DNA of 64,000 nt from Novosphingobium jiangmenense (GTDB taxonomy: Bacteria; Pseudomonadota; Alphaproteobacteria; Sphingomonadales; Sphingomonadaceae): positions 62,001-126,000 of the forward strand of contig NZ_JADQDC010000007.1 in NCBI RefSeq assembly GCF_015694345.1. Direction: 5' to 3'. The translations under genes and the position numbers were made by a program. This document shows, piece by piece, positions 9,037-16,542 of this stretch; the first letter of the stretch is position 1; every line of letters begins with the position of its first letter. Under the pieces are notes generated by a model. It ran no database searches. It was not told where the DNA came from and saw nothing but the letters and a program-made list of their open reading frames with translations.

Positions 9037-9118
9037 TTGATCCTGTCGGCGATAGGCTCATGCTGCCTTACGCGACCACGCGCGGGTCCACCTGCCGGCA
9101 GCAATCACGGACCGCACC

Positions 9119-10531
9119 ATGACCTCGACCTTCAATCTCACCCGCCGCGCCACCCTTGGCGGAGCCGCCGCAACTGTGGCACTCGCCGCCATGCCCGCGA
9201 TTGCCCGCAAGCGCGCCAAGCAGCCCAACATCCTCTACATCATGGCCGACGATCTCGGTTATGCCGACCTGTCCTGCTACGGCCGCCGTGATTTCGAGAC
9301 CCCGGTGCTCGACAAGCTGTCAACGCAGGGCCTGCGCTTCACCAATGCCTATGCCAACAGCGCGGTCTGCACCGCCACGCGCGTCGGCCTGATCACCGGG
9401 CGCTATCAGTATCGCCTGCCGGTGGGGCTGGAAGAGCCGCTGGCGTTCCGCCCCAACATCGGCCTGCCGCCCACGCACCCCACGCTGCCATCGCAGCTCG
9501 CCAAAGCGGGCTATCGCACCTCGCTGATCGGCAAATGGCACCTCGGCAGCCTGCCCGACTTCGGCCCGCTCAAGAGCGGCTACCAGACCTTCTGGGGCAT
9601 CCGCAGCGGCGGCGTCGATTACTACACCCACGCCACCAGCAACGGCCAGCCTGACCTGTGGGACGGGCCGACGCCGGTCGACAAGGCCGGTTACCTTACC
9701 GACCTCCTCGCCGACCGCGCCATCGAAGAAATCCGCGAAGCCTCGTCCGCCAAGGCCCCGTGGTTCATGTCGCTCCACTTCACCGCGCCGCACTGGCCGT
9801 GGGAAGGGCCTGACGACGCGAGCGAATCCGCCCGCATCGCCCAGCTGAAAGACCCCAAGGCGCTCTTCCATTTCGATGGCGGCAGTGCGGCGATCTATGC
9901 CGCCATGGTCCGCCGTCTCGACTACCAGATCGGCCGCGTCCTCGCAGCGCTCAAGGCCAGCGGGGCCGAACAGGACACCATCGTCGTCTTCACCAGCGAC
10001 AATGGCGGCGAGCGCTTCTCCGACACCTGGCCCTTCAGCGGCCGCAAGACCGAACTGCTCGAAGGTGGCCTGCGCATCCCCGCCATCGTCCGCTGGCCGG
10101 GCGTGACCCGCGCGGGCACCACCAGCGATGCCCAGATCATCTCGATGGACTGGCTGCCGACTTTCCTCGCTGCGGCGGGTTCTGCACCCGATGCTTCGTT
10201 CCCCAGCGACGGCCAAGACATCACCGCCGCGCTCTCAAGCGGCGAACTGCCCGAGCGCACGTTGTTCTGGCGCTACAGGAACCACGCCCAGCGCGCGGCT
10301 CGTCGCGGCAACCTCAAATACCTGAAGGTCGGCCAGAACGAGTTCCTGTTCGACGTTGCCGCCGACCCTCTCGAGCGGGCCAACCTGAAGGACCGGCAGC
10401 CGCAGGACTTCGCCTCGCTCAAGACCGCGTGGGAGCAATGGAACGCCGGAATGCTGCCGCTCGATCCGCAGTCCTACACCCACGGCTTCGCGCCGGGAGA
10501 GCTGGCGGACCACTTCAACCCTGAACTCTGA
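9119..10531 (+). CDS. Sulfatase (formylglycine type), Tat-exported
   Basis: A 470-residue arylsulfatase-family enzyme that hydrolyses sulfate esters in the periplasm. The N-terminus FNLTRRATLGGAAATVALAA is a Tat signal (RR followed by a hydrophobic stretch and Ala-rich cleavage region). Metal-binding Asp residues are in NILYIMADDLGYADLS. The formylglycine site is CTATR at Cys84 followed by GLITGRY; the usual motif is C-x-P-x-R, here Ala replaces Pro, a known but less common form. GKWHLG and the C-terminal FTSDNGGE (metal ligands) are intact. Maturation requires a formylglycine-generating enzyme, not encoded here. It is divergent from the receptor/transport/dioxygenase set and followed by a porin. 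Confidence 0.9.
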   Translation: MTSTFNLTRRATLGGAAATVALAAMPAIARKRAKQPNILYIMADDLGYADLSCYGRRDFETPVLDKLSTQGLRFTNAYANSAVCTATRVGLITGRYQYRLPVGLEEPLAFRPNIGLPPTHPTLPSQLAKAGYRTSLIGKWHLGSLPDFGPLKSGYQTFWGIRSGGVDYYTHATSNGQPDLWDGPTPVDKAGYLTDLLADRAIEEIREASSAKAPWFMSLHFTAPHWPWEGPDDASESARIAQLKDPKALFHFDGGSAAIYAAMVRRLDYQIGRVLAALKASGAEQDTIVVFTSDNGGERFSDTWPFSGRKTELLEGGLRIPAIVRWPGVTRAGTTSDAQIISMDWLPTFLAAAGSAPDASFPSDGQDITAALSSGELPERTLFWRYRNHAQRAARRGNLKYLKVGQNEFLFDVAADPLERANLKDRQPQDFASLKTAWEQWNAGMLPLDPQSYTHGFAPGELADHFNPEL

Positions 10532-10678
10532 CGCGACTCCCGCAGCGGTCAGCCCGTGTCATCACCCGGACACACTTGTCCTGAAAGCAGAAACATTGCA
10601 TCAGCCGTCCAACCGGGGCAGCGCAACCTCCCGGTCAAGCGCAGCGCGCGCTCAAGCGTTGCTTCATTGGACGGCCGC

Positions 10679-12073
10679 ATGGTCGCGATGGAGCCTGCCT
10701 TGAAGTCGTTCGCATGCTTTCTGCCTGCAGCTGTTCCTGCACTTCTCCTGACACCCGGCGATGCCCTGGCCGACACGCCACGTCTCCAGTCTCTCGTCGG
10801 CTCGCCATCCAACGTCACGATCGGCGGGTCCGTGCGTCTGCGCTACGAGACCCTTACCGGGCAACCGCGCATCAACCTTCCGCCGACCGACCAGCAGGTC
10901 GCCCTGCGCACCACTCTGGCTGTCGAATACAAGGCCACGCCGACCTTCCGCATCGGCGCGGAAATGTTCGACAGCCGCGCATGGCTGGGCAAGCCCGGCA
11001 GTTCGGTCAGCGCCAACGACGTCAACACGCTCGAGGTCGTGCAAGGCTATGTGGCCGTCGATCTGACGCCGGCGCAAGGCACAAAGCTGACGCTCGAAGC
11101 CGGGCGTTTCGTGCTCAACCTCGGCTCGCGCCGCCTGATCGCGGCGGACGACTATCGCAATACCACCAATGGCTACACCGGCCTGCGGGCTGACCTGAAG
11201 ACCAGCGACGGCACCGCCGCGACGCTGATCTACACGCTGCCGCAGATCCGCAAGCCCGATGATCAGGCCTCGGTCCTCGCCAACCGTTACGGCCTCGACA
11301 AGGAGAGCTTCGACCTGCGCCTGTGGGGCGGCCTCGTCTGGCGCCCCAAGACCGTGTTCGGAGCAACGGCAGAAGCTTCATACTTCCGCCTGCAGGAGCG
11401 CGACAGCCCGTCGCGCGCCACGCGCGATCGCAACCTTCACACCGTTGCCGCGCGCCTGATCCGCGAGCCCAAGGCAGGCAAGCCCGATTTCGAGATCGAA
11501 GGTGCATGGCAATTCGGCGAAGTCAGCGAGACCGCGCGGACCGGCGCCCGCAAGCTCGATGTCGATGCCTGGTTCATCCACGCCGACGCCGGCTACCTGT
11601 TTCCCGGCCCGGCGCACCTGCGCCTCTCGGTCGAGTACGACTACGCCAGCGGCGACGGCCCCGGCGGCTCATACGGTCGCTTCGATACACTCTTCGGCAT
11701 GCGCCGCGCCGATTTCAGCCCGGCCGGCGTGCTCGCCGCCATCGGGCGCAGCAACATCAAAAGCCCCGGCCTGCGCGCAGAAGTCGCACCCGGCAAACGC
11801 TTCGATGCCTTCGCGACCTATCATCCGCTATGGCTGGCCGAAAGGACCGACAGCTTCGCCACGACCGGCGTGCGGGATGCCAGCGGCAAGTCCGGCACTT
11901 TCGCCGGCCACCAGATCGAAGGCCGGATGCGCTACTGGATCGTGCCGGGGTTTCTGCGTGGAGAAGTCAATGCGTTCTGGCTCGCCAAGGGACGCTTCCT
12001 GCGCGCCGCACCCAATGCGCCAGCTACAGGCAACACCACCTATGTCAGCTCGGCGGTGCTAGCCTCATTCTGA
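10679..12073 (+). CDS. Alginate-export (AlgE-like) outer-membrane porin
   Basis: About 464 residues. The start is placed at ATG 10679 (ATG 10688 is equally possible), giving a signal peptide FACFLPAAVPALLLTPGDALA. The mature protein begins with a Gly/Ser-rich linker and then a series of alternating-polarity beta strands (GGSVRLRYETLTGQ, LEAGRFVLNLGSRRLIA) that match the alginate-export beta-barrel family, ending in a Phe-terminated strand (VSSAVLASF) as expected for BamA-assembled proteins. It lies 147 bp downstream of the sulfatase on the same strand. Family members pass various anionic or aromatic solutes, so a role in uptake of sulfated substrates is inference, not shown. Confidence 0.75.
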   Translation: MVAMEPALKSFACFLPAAVPALLLTPGDALADTPRLQSLVGSPSNVTIGGSVRLRYETLTGQPRINLPPTDQQVALRTTLAVEYKATPTFRIGAEMFDSRAWLGKPGSSVSANDVNTLEVVQGYVAVDLTPAQGTKLTLEAGRFVLNLGSRRLIAADDYRNTTNGYTGLRADLKTSDGTAATLIYTLPQIRKPDDQASVLANRYGLDKESFDLRLWGGLVWRPKTVFGATAEASYFRLQERDSPSRATRDRNLHTVAARLIREPKAGKPDFEIEGAWQFGEVSETARTGARKLDVDAWFIHADAGYLFPGPAHLRLSVEYDYASGDGPGGSYGRFDTLFGMRRADFSPAGVLAAIGRSNIKSPGLRAEVAPGKRFDAFATYHPLWLAERTDSFATTGVRDASGKSGTFAGHQIEGRMRYWIVPGFLRGEVNAFWLAKGRFLRAAPNAPATGNTTYVSSAVLASF

Positions 12074-12486
12074 TGCACAAATGGCTTTGTCAGACGTCTT
12101 GGAAAGGCTGCGTCAGGCCAAGTAACCGCGTCATTTGGACAGCGGATCGGCATGTGGTGCAAGATGCCGGACGAATCGACAACAAAGACCGTGCCTGATG
12201 TCGCATCCATGTCGCATGCACGGGCCGTCAGCCATGGAATTCCAAGTCATCCACCGCGATCATGTGTCCGACACAGGCAGGTAGAAACTGCCCGCACACC
12301 ACAACGCTATGATTATAATGGCAAGTGGATGCCCCGCGAGGATTGTAACTAGCTTCCGCTGCACTCCGTCACCTTCCGATTAAACCAAGCAAATACGATA
12401 GTTTGTGACATAGCTATTCCGTACCCTACCGTTGACGTTCGCCAAAAGCCGCAATAAAGTGTGGGGGTGAATGTGGGGGAAATAGT
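12074..12486. other. Gene-free junction region containing the left end of the tRNA-Gln element
   Basis: The first 250 bp hold nothing recognisable on either strand. The element boundary is the 19-bp attL at 12326-12344. The remaining 140 bp are AT-richer and carry three TGTGGGG motifs leading into the integrase start codon. Confidence 0.6.
12326..12344 (+). repeat. attL, copy of the tRNA-Gln 3' end
   Basis: The 19 bases TGGATGCCCCGCGAGGATT equal the reverse complement of the tRNA-Gln 3' terminus (CCA end and acceptor/T-arm strand) at 20121-20139. Identity stops one base on either side. It is too short to be a tRNA and is the displaced host end left by integration. Confidence 0.85.
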
Positions 12487-12492
12487 GTGGGG
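12459..12492 (+). repeat. Three TGTGGGG direct repeats before and across the integrase start
   Basis: GTGTGGGGG (12459), ATGTGGGGG (12471) and GTGTGGGG (12485) are spaced 12-14 bp apart; the third includes the GTG start codon of the integrase. Two more copies occur near the right end (20044-20063). They look like arm-type integrase or excisionase sites, and the position suggests autoregulation. Confidence 0.55.
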
Positions 12493-13797
12493 AAGCTCAC
12501 CGTTGCCAAGGTCCGCAATGCCAAGCCCGGATTTGGATCGTCCGGTAAGCCGGTGAAGCGCGCCTATCAGGACGGGGATGGCCTCTTCGTGCTGGTCGCC
12601 CCCAGCGGCGCGAAGTCGTGGATGCTTCGCGTTCAGGTAGACGGCAAGCGCAGAGACATAGGTCTTGGCACTGTTGACGTTGATGGTCTTGGCACCGAGG
12701 CATTCGGCAAAGGCGATCCCCGGCATTCAGAGATTCCCCTTATGCTGCGCAAGAGCCTCTCGCTGGCCGAAGCGCGGGAAAAGGCTGCGGCGCTGCGCAA
12801 GCTCGCCAAGGCGGGTAATGATCCGAAGGTTGAGCGGGACCGGCAGCGGGTGAAGGTGCCCAGCTTTGCCGAGGCGGTGACAGAAGCGCACAAGGCGCTC
12901 AAGTCCGGCTGGAGCGAGCGCACGGCCAAGGCGTTCAAGGCTTCGCTAGAAGAACATGCGAACCCCAAGCTAGGGGAGTTGAAAGTGAACGCGATTGGCA
13001 GCGCCGAAGTCATCACCGCGCTTGCCCCGATCTGGACCGACAAGCCCGTAATGGCCCGCAAGGTGCGCAGCCGCATTGGCCAAGTGCTTGCCTTCGCCAA
13101 GGCGCGCGGCTGGCGTACCGATGCGTTGCCCGATGCCCGCGAACTGCGCACTGGCCTTTCCAAGCAGGCGCGCGGCGGCAACTTCGCAGCGATGCCCTTC
13201 GCCGAAGTGCCCGCATTTATCGCTGACGAGCTTGGCAAGGGCGCAAGCGCCAGCCGCTATGCCGTCTTGTTCGCCATCCTCACTGCCGCGCGCTCCGGTG
13301 AAGTCCGGCAAGTGACATGGGAGCAAATCGACCTGGAGGCCCGGACATGGACGCGCCCTGCGTCGGTGATGAAGATGAAAGAGGGGCACGTTGTCACCCT
13401 GTCTGATGCCGCCGTTGCGCTACTTGAAGCCTTTGCGCCAAAAGACATGCGCAAGGGGCTAATATTTGCTGGCACGCGCGGCGGGCCGCTTTCCGATATG
13501 TCGCTGACCAAAGCCCTACGGACAGCTGGCCGAACTGAAACGGTGCATGGCTTCCGATCCGCATTCCGTGATTGGGCCGCCGAAAAGATGCCAACTATCC
13601 CCGCAATGGTGGCCGAAATGGCGCTGGCCCACCGCGTCGGCACGGCAACGGAGCAAGCATATCTTCGATCCGATCTGCGCGACATGCGCCGCGCATTGAT
13701 GGAAGCTTGGGGGCGCTTCGCTGCACCTTCGCTCACAGGCATTGCAGGCAACGTCACTCCGCTTCGCAGATTGGAATCGCGTGTGAGGCAGAGATGA
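12487..13797 (+). CDS. P4-type tyrosine integrase
   Basis: A 436-residue site-specific recombinase that inserts and removes the element at tRNA-Gln. The GTG start at 12487 gives MGKLTVAKVRNAKPG, the usual beginning of the DUF4102 N-terminal arm-binding domain; a core-binding SAM-like domain spans about residues 125-220. Catalytic residues are visible: Arg in LTAARSGEVRQ (about 270), His and Arg in VHGFRSAFRDW (about 353-356), a His in LAHRVG, and the nucleophile Tyr in EQAYLRS (about 391). A short insertion near residue 70 (GTEAFGKGDPRHSEIP) is unusual. Its last codon overlaps the next gene as ATGA, so the two are translationally coupled. Confidence 0.92.
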   Translation: MGKLTVAKVRNAKPGFGSSGKPVKRAYQDGDGLFVLVAPSGAKSWMLRVQVDGKRRDIGLGTVDVDGLGTEAFGKGDPRHSEIPLMLRKSLSLAEAREKAAALRKLAKAGNDPKVERDRQRVKVPSFAEAVTEAHKALKSGWSERTAKAFKASLEEHANPKLGELKVNAIGSAEVITALAPIWTDKPVMARKVRSRIGQVLAFAKARGWRTDALPDARELRTGLSKQARGGNFAAMPFAEVPAFIADELGKGASASRYAVLFAILTAARSGEVRQVTWEQIDLEARTWTRPASVMKMKEGHVVTLSDAAVALLEAFAPKDMRKGLIFAGTRGGPLSDMSLTKALRTAGRTETVHGFRSAFRDWAAEKMPTIPAMVAEMALAHRVGTATEQAYLRSDLRDMRRALMEAWGRFAAPSLTGIAGNVTPLRRLESRVRQR

Positions 13798-14600
13798 ACG
13801 ATCCAATCAATACACTCCTACAGGCGGCGGGATACGTGATTCTCCAACCAACGGAGGAGTATCGTGCAAGGGACCACACTGATTTGGTCTTCAATGCCCT
13901 CAGAAAAATCGGGGTTCATGAGGACCGCCTCCCCGAATTTGCGGACAAGGTTGCCACGGCAGGTTTTGCGAGCGGGCCGCGTGATATCGCCAAAGAGCAC
14001 CGGATATCGGCGGAAGACATCGAAGGAGCAATTGATGACGTTGAAGCCGGGCTCAGGCTTTTGAACAAGGGCCTCCATGCAATTGGTTACGCCCGATCTA
14101 CCGCAACCCCAAGCTCTGCTGACCGTATCGAGAACCTTGCATTGATTCAGGCTGCATTGATTGGTGCAATTGCTGACGCTGTTTCTACCGGGATCGGAGC
14201 GGGTAACTCATTGGACGAGCAGATTGCAGACTCGGTGCCCCGGTACTCGCCGGATGGCTTCCGCGATCAGTGGAGGGGTGTTTTCGCGCAAGCTGCCGCT
14301 AGGGTGCAGAAGATTGGTGAGGCGTTCCCTAGGACCTCCTATCACGCCCAAAAGAAGGACCGAAGCGGTTGGCTGGGCAGGCTGATCCCAGAATTGGGCA
14401 GGATCTTTGAAGATGCAACGGGGAAGTCGCCAACCGTCTCTAATCCGAGTGAAAAGGCAACGAAGGGCTGGCGAAGCCCGTTTGCCCGATTTGTGGAAGA
14501 CCTTTGGGGCTATCTGGACCCCACTGACGGGCCCTGCCCCGGAGATGACCGAATCATGGGGGCGCTTACCCCTCCCGCCGAGCCAATAAAAACAACGTAA
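13794..14600 (+). CDS. Hypothetical protein of the tRNA-Gln element
   Basis: A 268-residue protein starting at ATG 13794, which overlaps the integrase stop codon (ATGA), so it is co-translated with the integrase. It is mostly predicted helical with no signal peptide or membrane segment: an N-terminal helical part (DLVFNALRKIGVHEDRLPEF), an acidic helix (SAEDIEGAIDDVEAGLRLL) and a C-terminal part with FVEDLWGYLDP. I recognise no family. Comparable coupled genes next to P4-type integrases encode accessory proteins of islands, but no function can be assigned. Confidence 0.7.
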   Translation: MNDPINTLLQAAGYVILQPTEEYRARDHTDLVFNALRKIGVHEDRLPEFADKVATAGFASGPRDIAKEHRISAEDIEGAIDDVEAGLRLLNKGLHAIGYARSTATPSSADRIENLALIQAALIGAIADAVSTGIGAGNSLDEQIADSVPRYSPDGFRDQWRGVFAQAAARVQKIGEAFPRTSYHAQKKDRSGWLGRLIPELGRIFEDATGKSPTVSNPSEKATKGWRSPFARFVEDLWGYLDPTDGPCPGDDRIMGALTPPAEPIKTT

Positions 14601-14681
14601 CGACCCGGTGCCGTTGGAAACGTAGCTGAGCTTCCGCCAGCGTCCACGCAACTCCGCTCGTACGCTGGCGGAGACGAAAAC

Positions 14682-14885
14682 ATGACCAACACGAAAGCGG
14701 TTTCTGCGACGCATGGCGACATCAAAGCGACATGCACGCGCTACGGATTTGGCAAAACCACCGCATATGAACTCCTGCGCGACAAGAAAATTCGTGCAAA
14801 GAAACTGGGTGCCAAGACGCTGATTGAGTTTGCGAGTGTCGATGAATACCTCGCCAACCTCCCGGCATTTGGGGAGGTTTGCTGA
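14682..14885 (+). CDS. AlpA/excisionase-like small DNA-binding protein
   Basis: A 67-residue protein with a clear ribosome-binding site (GGAGACG upstream of ATG 14682). The sequence TCTRYGFGKTTAYELLRDKKI followed by FASVDEYLANLPA has the winged-helix MerR/AlpA arrangement: a recognition helix with G-K-T-T-A-Y and a wing ending in a D-x-Y-L segment. Such proteins act as recombination directionality factors or regulators of the integrase in P4-like islands. It begins a cascade of small genes with overlapping or nearly adjacent ends, implying one transcript. Excision function is inferred from family and position. Confidence 0.7.
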   Translation: MTNTKAVSATHGDIKATCTRYGFGKTTAYELLRDKKIRAKKLGAKTLIEFASVDEYLANLPAFGEVC

Positions 14886-14888
14886 GCC

Positions 14889-15080
14889 ATGCACCGGACG
14901 AACGAAAACCCGGCGGGCAAGGCCGGGACCCGCGGCGACCTGCTTGGAGGCTGGTCGCTCCAATCTTTTGGCCATCCCCCGGCGCCACAGAAGTTTCTGA
15001 TCCTTGCGCAGGAGGTCGGTGCAGAATTGGCGATCATACTCTTGGTGTCGGCCTTGAACGGAGGAGCGTGTCATGGTTGA
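14889..15080 (+). CDS. Small hypothetical protein (63 aa)
   Basis: ATG 14889 lies 3 bp after the AlpA-like gene, with GGGGAGG about 12 nt upstream. The product begins MHRTNENPAGKAGTRGDLL and ends with a hydrophobic helix-like stretch (EVGAELAIILLVSAL). Its last codons overlap the start of the next gene by 8 bp, with a strong GGAGGAG for that gene inside its end. No family is recognised; it may simply be a coupled leader, but spacing argues for translation. Confidence 0.45.
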   Translation: MHRTNENPAGKAGTRGDLLGGWSLQSFGHPPAPQKFLILAQEVGAELAIILLVSALNGGACHG

Positions 15081-15273
15081 TCTGTTCACCGACCACCGAA
15101 CGGCGGCACTGGCTCTGCTCAACGGCCCTCACAGGCTCTCTCGTAAGACCGGCAGCTTCCTCGGGCAGCTTGTCGTGGATCACTCACCACTGAGTGAAGC
15201 CCAAGCCAATTGGCTGGACAAACTGCTCGATAAGCATCGTCTGCCTACTCTGATTCGGGAGACGGCGGAATGA
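15073..15273 (+). CDS. Small hypothetical protein (66 aa)
   Basis: ATG 15073 follows a strong GGAGGAG site. The product has two helix-like halves (DHRTAALALLNGPHRLSRKTG and LSEAQANWLDKLLDKH), acidic and basic in turn, with no signal or membrane segment. The stop overlaps the next start as ATGA at 15270-15273. Similar short proteins accompany primase/replication genes of islands, but I cannot name this one. Its place in a tightly coupled run between an AlpA-like and a winged-helix protein makes it very likely to be real. Confidence 0.6.
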   Translation: MVDLFTDHRTAALALLNGPHRLSRKTGSFLGQLVVDHSPLSEAQANWLDKLLDKHRLPTLIRETAE

Positions 15274-15584
15274 CCACTTCCACCTGCAATTCGATCGGCA
15301 ACATCCCGCACATCGCAGAGGCCAACTCCGAGCGCATGGGCCGCTTGCAGAGCTTGAGCTACGCGGTGATCTACGAGGCTGCTCATGAAGGTCTGACCGC
15401 GCACGAAACCTCTTTGGCAATCGGGTTTGATCGCACCTCGATCCTGCCGCGAATTTCTGAGTTGCGCCGGAAGGGACTTGTCTTCGCCAGCGGCAAACGG
15501 CGACGCAACTCCAGCGGTAAGACAGCTATCGTGTGGGTTGCCAGGATCTATGCTGACACCGTGCCTCAGTCTCCCACCTGCTGA
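15270..15584 (+). CDS. Winged-helix (MarR/helix-turn-helix-like) small protein
   Basis: A 104-residue protein beginning at ATG 15270 inside the previous stop codon. The central part (SYAVIYEAAHEGLTAHETSL then FDRTSILPRISELRRKGLV) matches the winged helix of phage and island regulators in which a recognition helix with R-T-S-x3-R-I-S-E-L-R-x-K-G is followed by a basic wing (SGKRRRNSSGKTAIVW). It probably binds DNA to regulate the element or its replication. It is the last of the coupled small genes before the HUH-like gene. Confidence 0.65.
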   Translation: MTTSTCNSIGNIPHIAEANSERMGRLQSLSYAVIYEAAHEGLTAHETSLAIGFDRTSILPRISELRRKGLVFASGKRRRNSSGKTAIVWVARIYADTVPQSPTC

Positions 15585-15634
15585 TTGGCCAAGCAAATGT
15601 GCTGCGACACCTAAACGTGCGCGCGTTAAATAGC

Positions 15635-16390
15635 ATGGCACGTGCCAACTACACGAAGTGCGCGCATTCTAGGGCGTCCGTAAACCCTACATCATCGTTT
15701 GAAACTTCACCGAATCCTCAACCCGGTGAAGTTTCAAACACGCGGACAGGTGGCAAACGTCGGGGAGGCGCGCGCAACACTGCCAGCCGCGAAAGTCATT
15801 GCCTCAGCGCCCCACAAATCGGCAACCTGTTGGCAGCCTCCAGCCATGCCGCCACCATTGGATTGCCTTTTACGCGCATGGTTACAATTCATTGGGAAGC
15901 AGCTGGCGTGCCCTTGACCGACATGGCGAAGGCAACCGGGCGTTTCACCGATCTGATGGCCAAGGCACTGGCCCGGTATGGCTGCAACACCGCATGGGTC
16001 TGGACACATGAGAATGGCGCAGGGAAAGGCGGGCACTGCCACTTGCTGGCTCATGTGCCTGCTAATCTCGTGTCGTACCTGACCGCGCTTCAACGCGGCT
16101 GGCTTCGCAGGATCACCGGGCAGCCTTACCGGGCGCGTGTCATTCGCAGCAAACCGATTGGTGGACGCTTGGGCATGGAAGTGGGCATTCCCGATCTCCA
16201 CGCGGTCAACTTGGAGGCTGCGCTTGCATACCTGCTCAAAGGTGCAGACCCGGAGGTCGCATTTCAGTTTGGCCTGAAGCGACTAGAGCCCGGCGGGCGC
16301 ATCATCGGCAAACGCTGCGGGACATCTCAGAACATTGGCGCGAAGGCGCGCCGAACTCAAACTTCAAACTGTAACCATGCTTCAAAGTGA
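15635..16390 (+). CDS. Possible HUH-type replication initiator of the element
   Basis: About 251 residues from ATG 15635 (GTG 15599 would add 12). Three motifs in the right order resemble rolling-circle HUH endonucleases: a hydrophobic strand FTRMVTIHW (motif I position), the metal-binding pair in GGHCHLLAHVP (H-x-H near residues 134-136) and YLLKG (Tyr followed three residues on by Lys, near residue 199). It is preceded by helix-turn-helix genes and by a 16-bp perfect inverted repeat inside its own 5' region, a natural candidate nicking or binding site. Spacing between motifs is longer than in short Rep proteins. It could alternatively be a relaxase-like or cryptic island protein; activity is inference. 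Confidence 0.5.
   Translation: MARANYTKCAHSRASVNPTSSFETSPNPQPGEVSNTRTGGKRRGGARNTASRESHCLSAPQIGNLLAASSHAATIGLPFTRMVTIHWEAAGVPLTDMAKATGRFTDLMAKALARYGCNTAWVWTHENGAGKGGHCHLLAHVPANLVSYLTALQRGWLRRITGQPYRARVIRSKPIGGRLGMEVGIPDLHAVNLEAALAYLLKGADPEVAFQFGLKRLEPGGRIIGKRCGTSQNIGAKARRTQTSNCNHASK
15697..15739. repeat. 16-bp perfect inverted repeat within the HUH-like gene
   Basis: GTTTGAAACTTCACCG (15697-15712) and its exact complement (15724-15739) flank an 11-nt loop. In the reading frame it encodes a low-complexity Ser/Pro/Asn stretch between the start and the first conserved segment. Candidate origin or autoregulatory hairpin. Confidence 0.8.
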
Positions 16391-16542
16391 CGACACGCTT
16401 TCGAAATGCGGTCCGTATGCGCATGGATAACTTGATGATGCGAGGTAGGACCCGCAATTTTGCCGTTGCGCGTCTCGACCATGCCCCCTTGGCGTCCAGC
16501 CGCACCCGCTGCTAAGCCTTACGCCGGTGCAGGGGGTGAAGT

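Larger units (their letters stand above)
8610..9118. other. Divergent control region between TonB-receptor and sulfatase genes
   Basis: About 500 bp without a convincing gene separates the two divergent transcripts. The distal 130 bp are more AT-rich and contain two palindromes (listed separately). Short open frames on both strands here (for example 8550-8741) lack ribosome-binding sites and protein-like composition. I expect the promoters of both operons here but cannot place -35/-10 boxes reliably. Confidence 0.6.
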
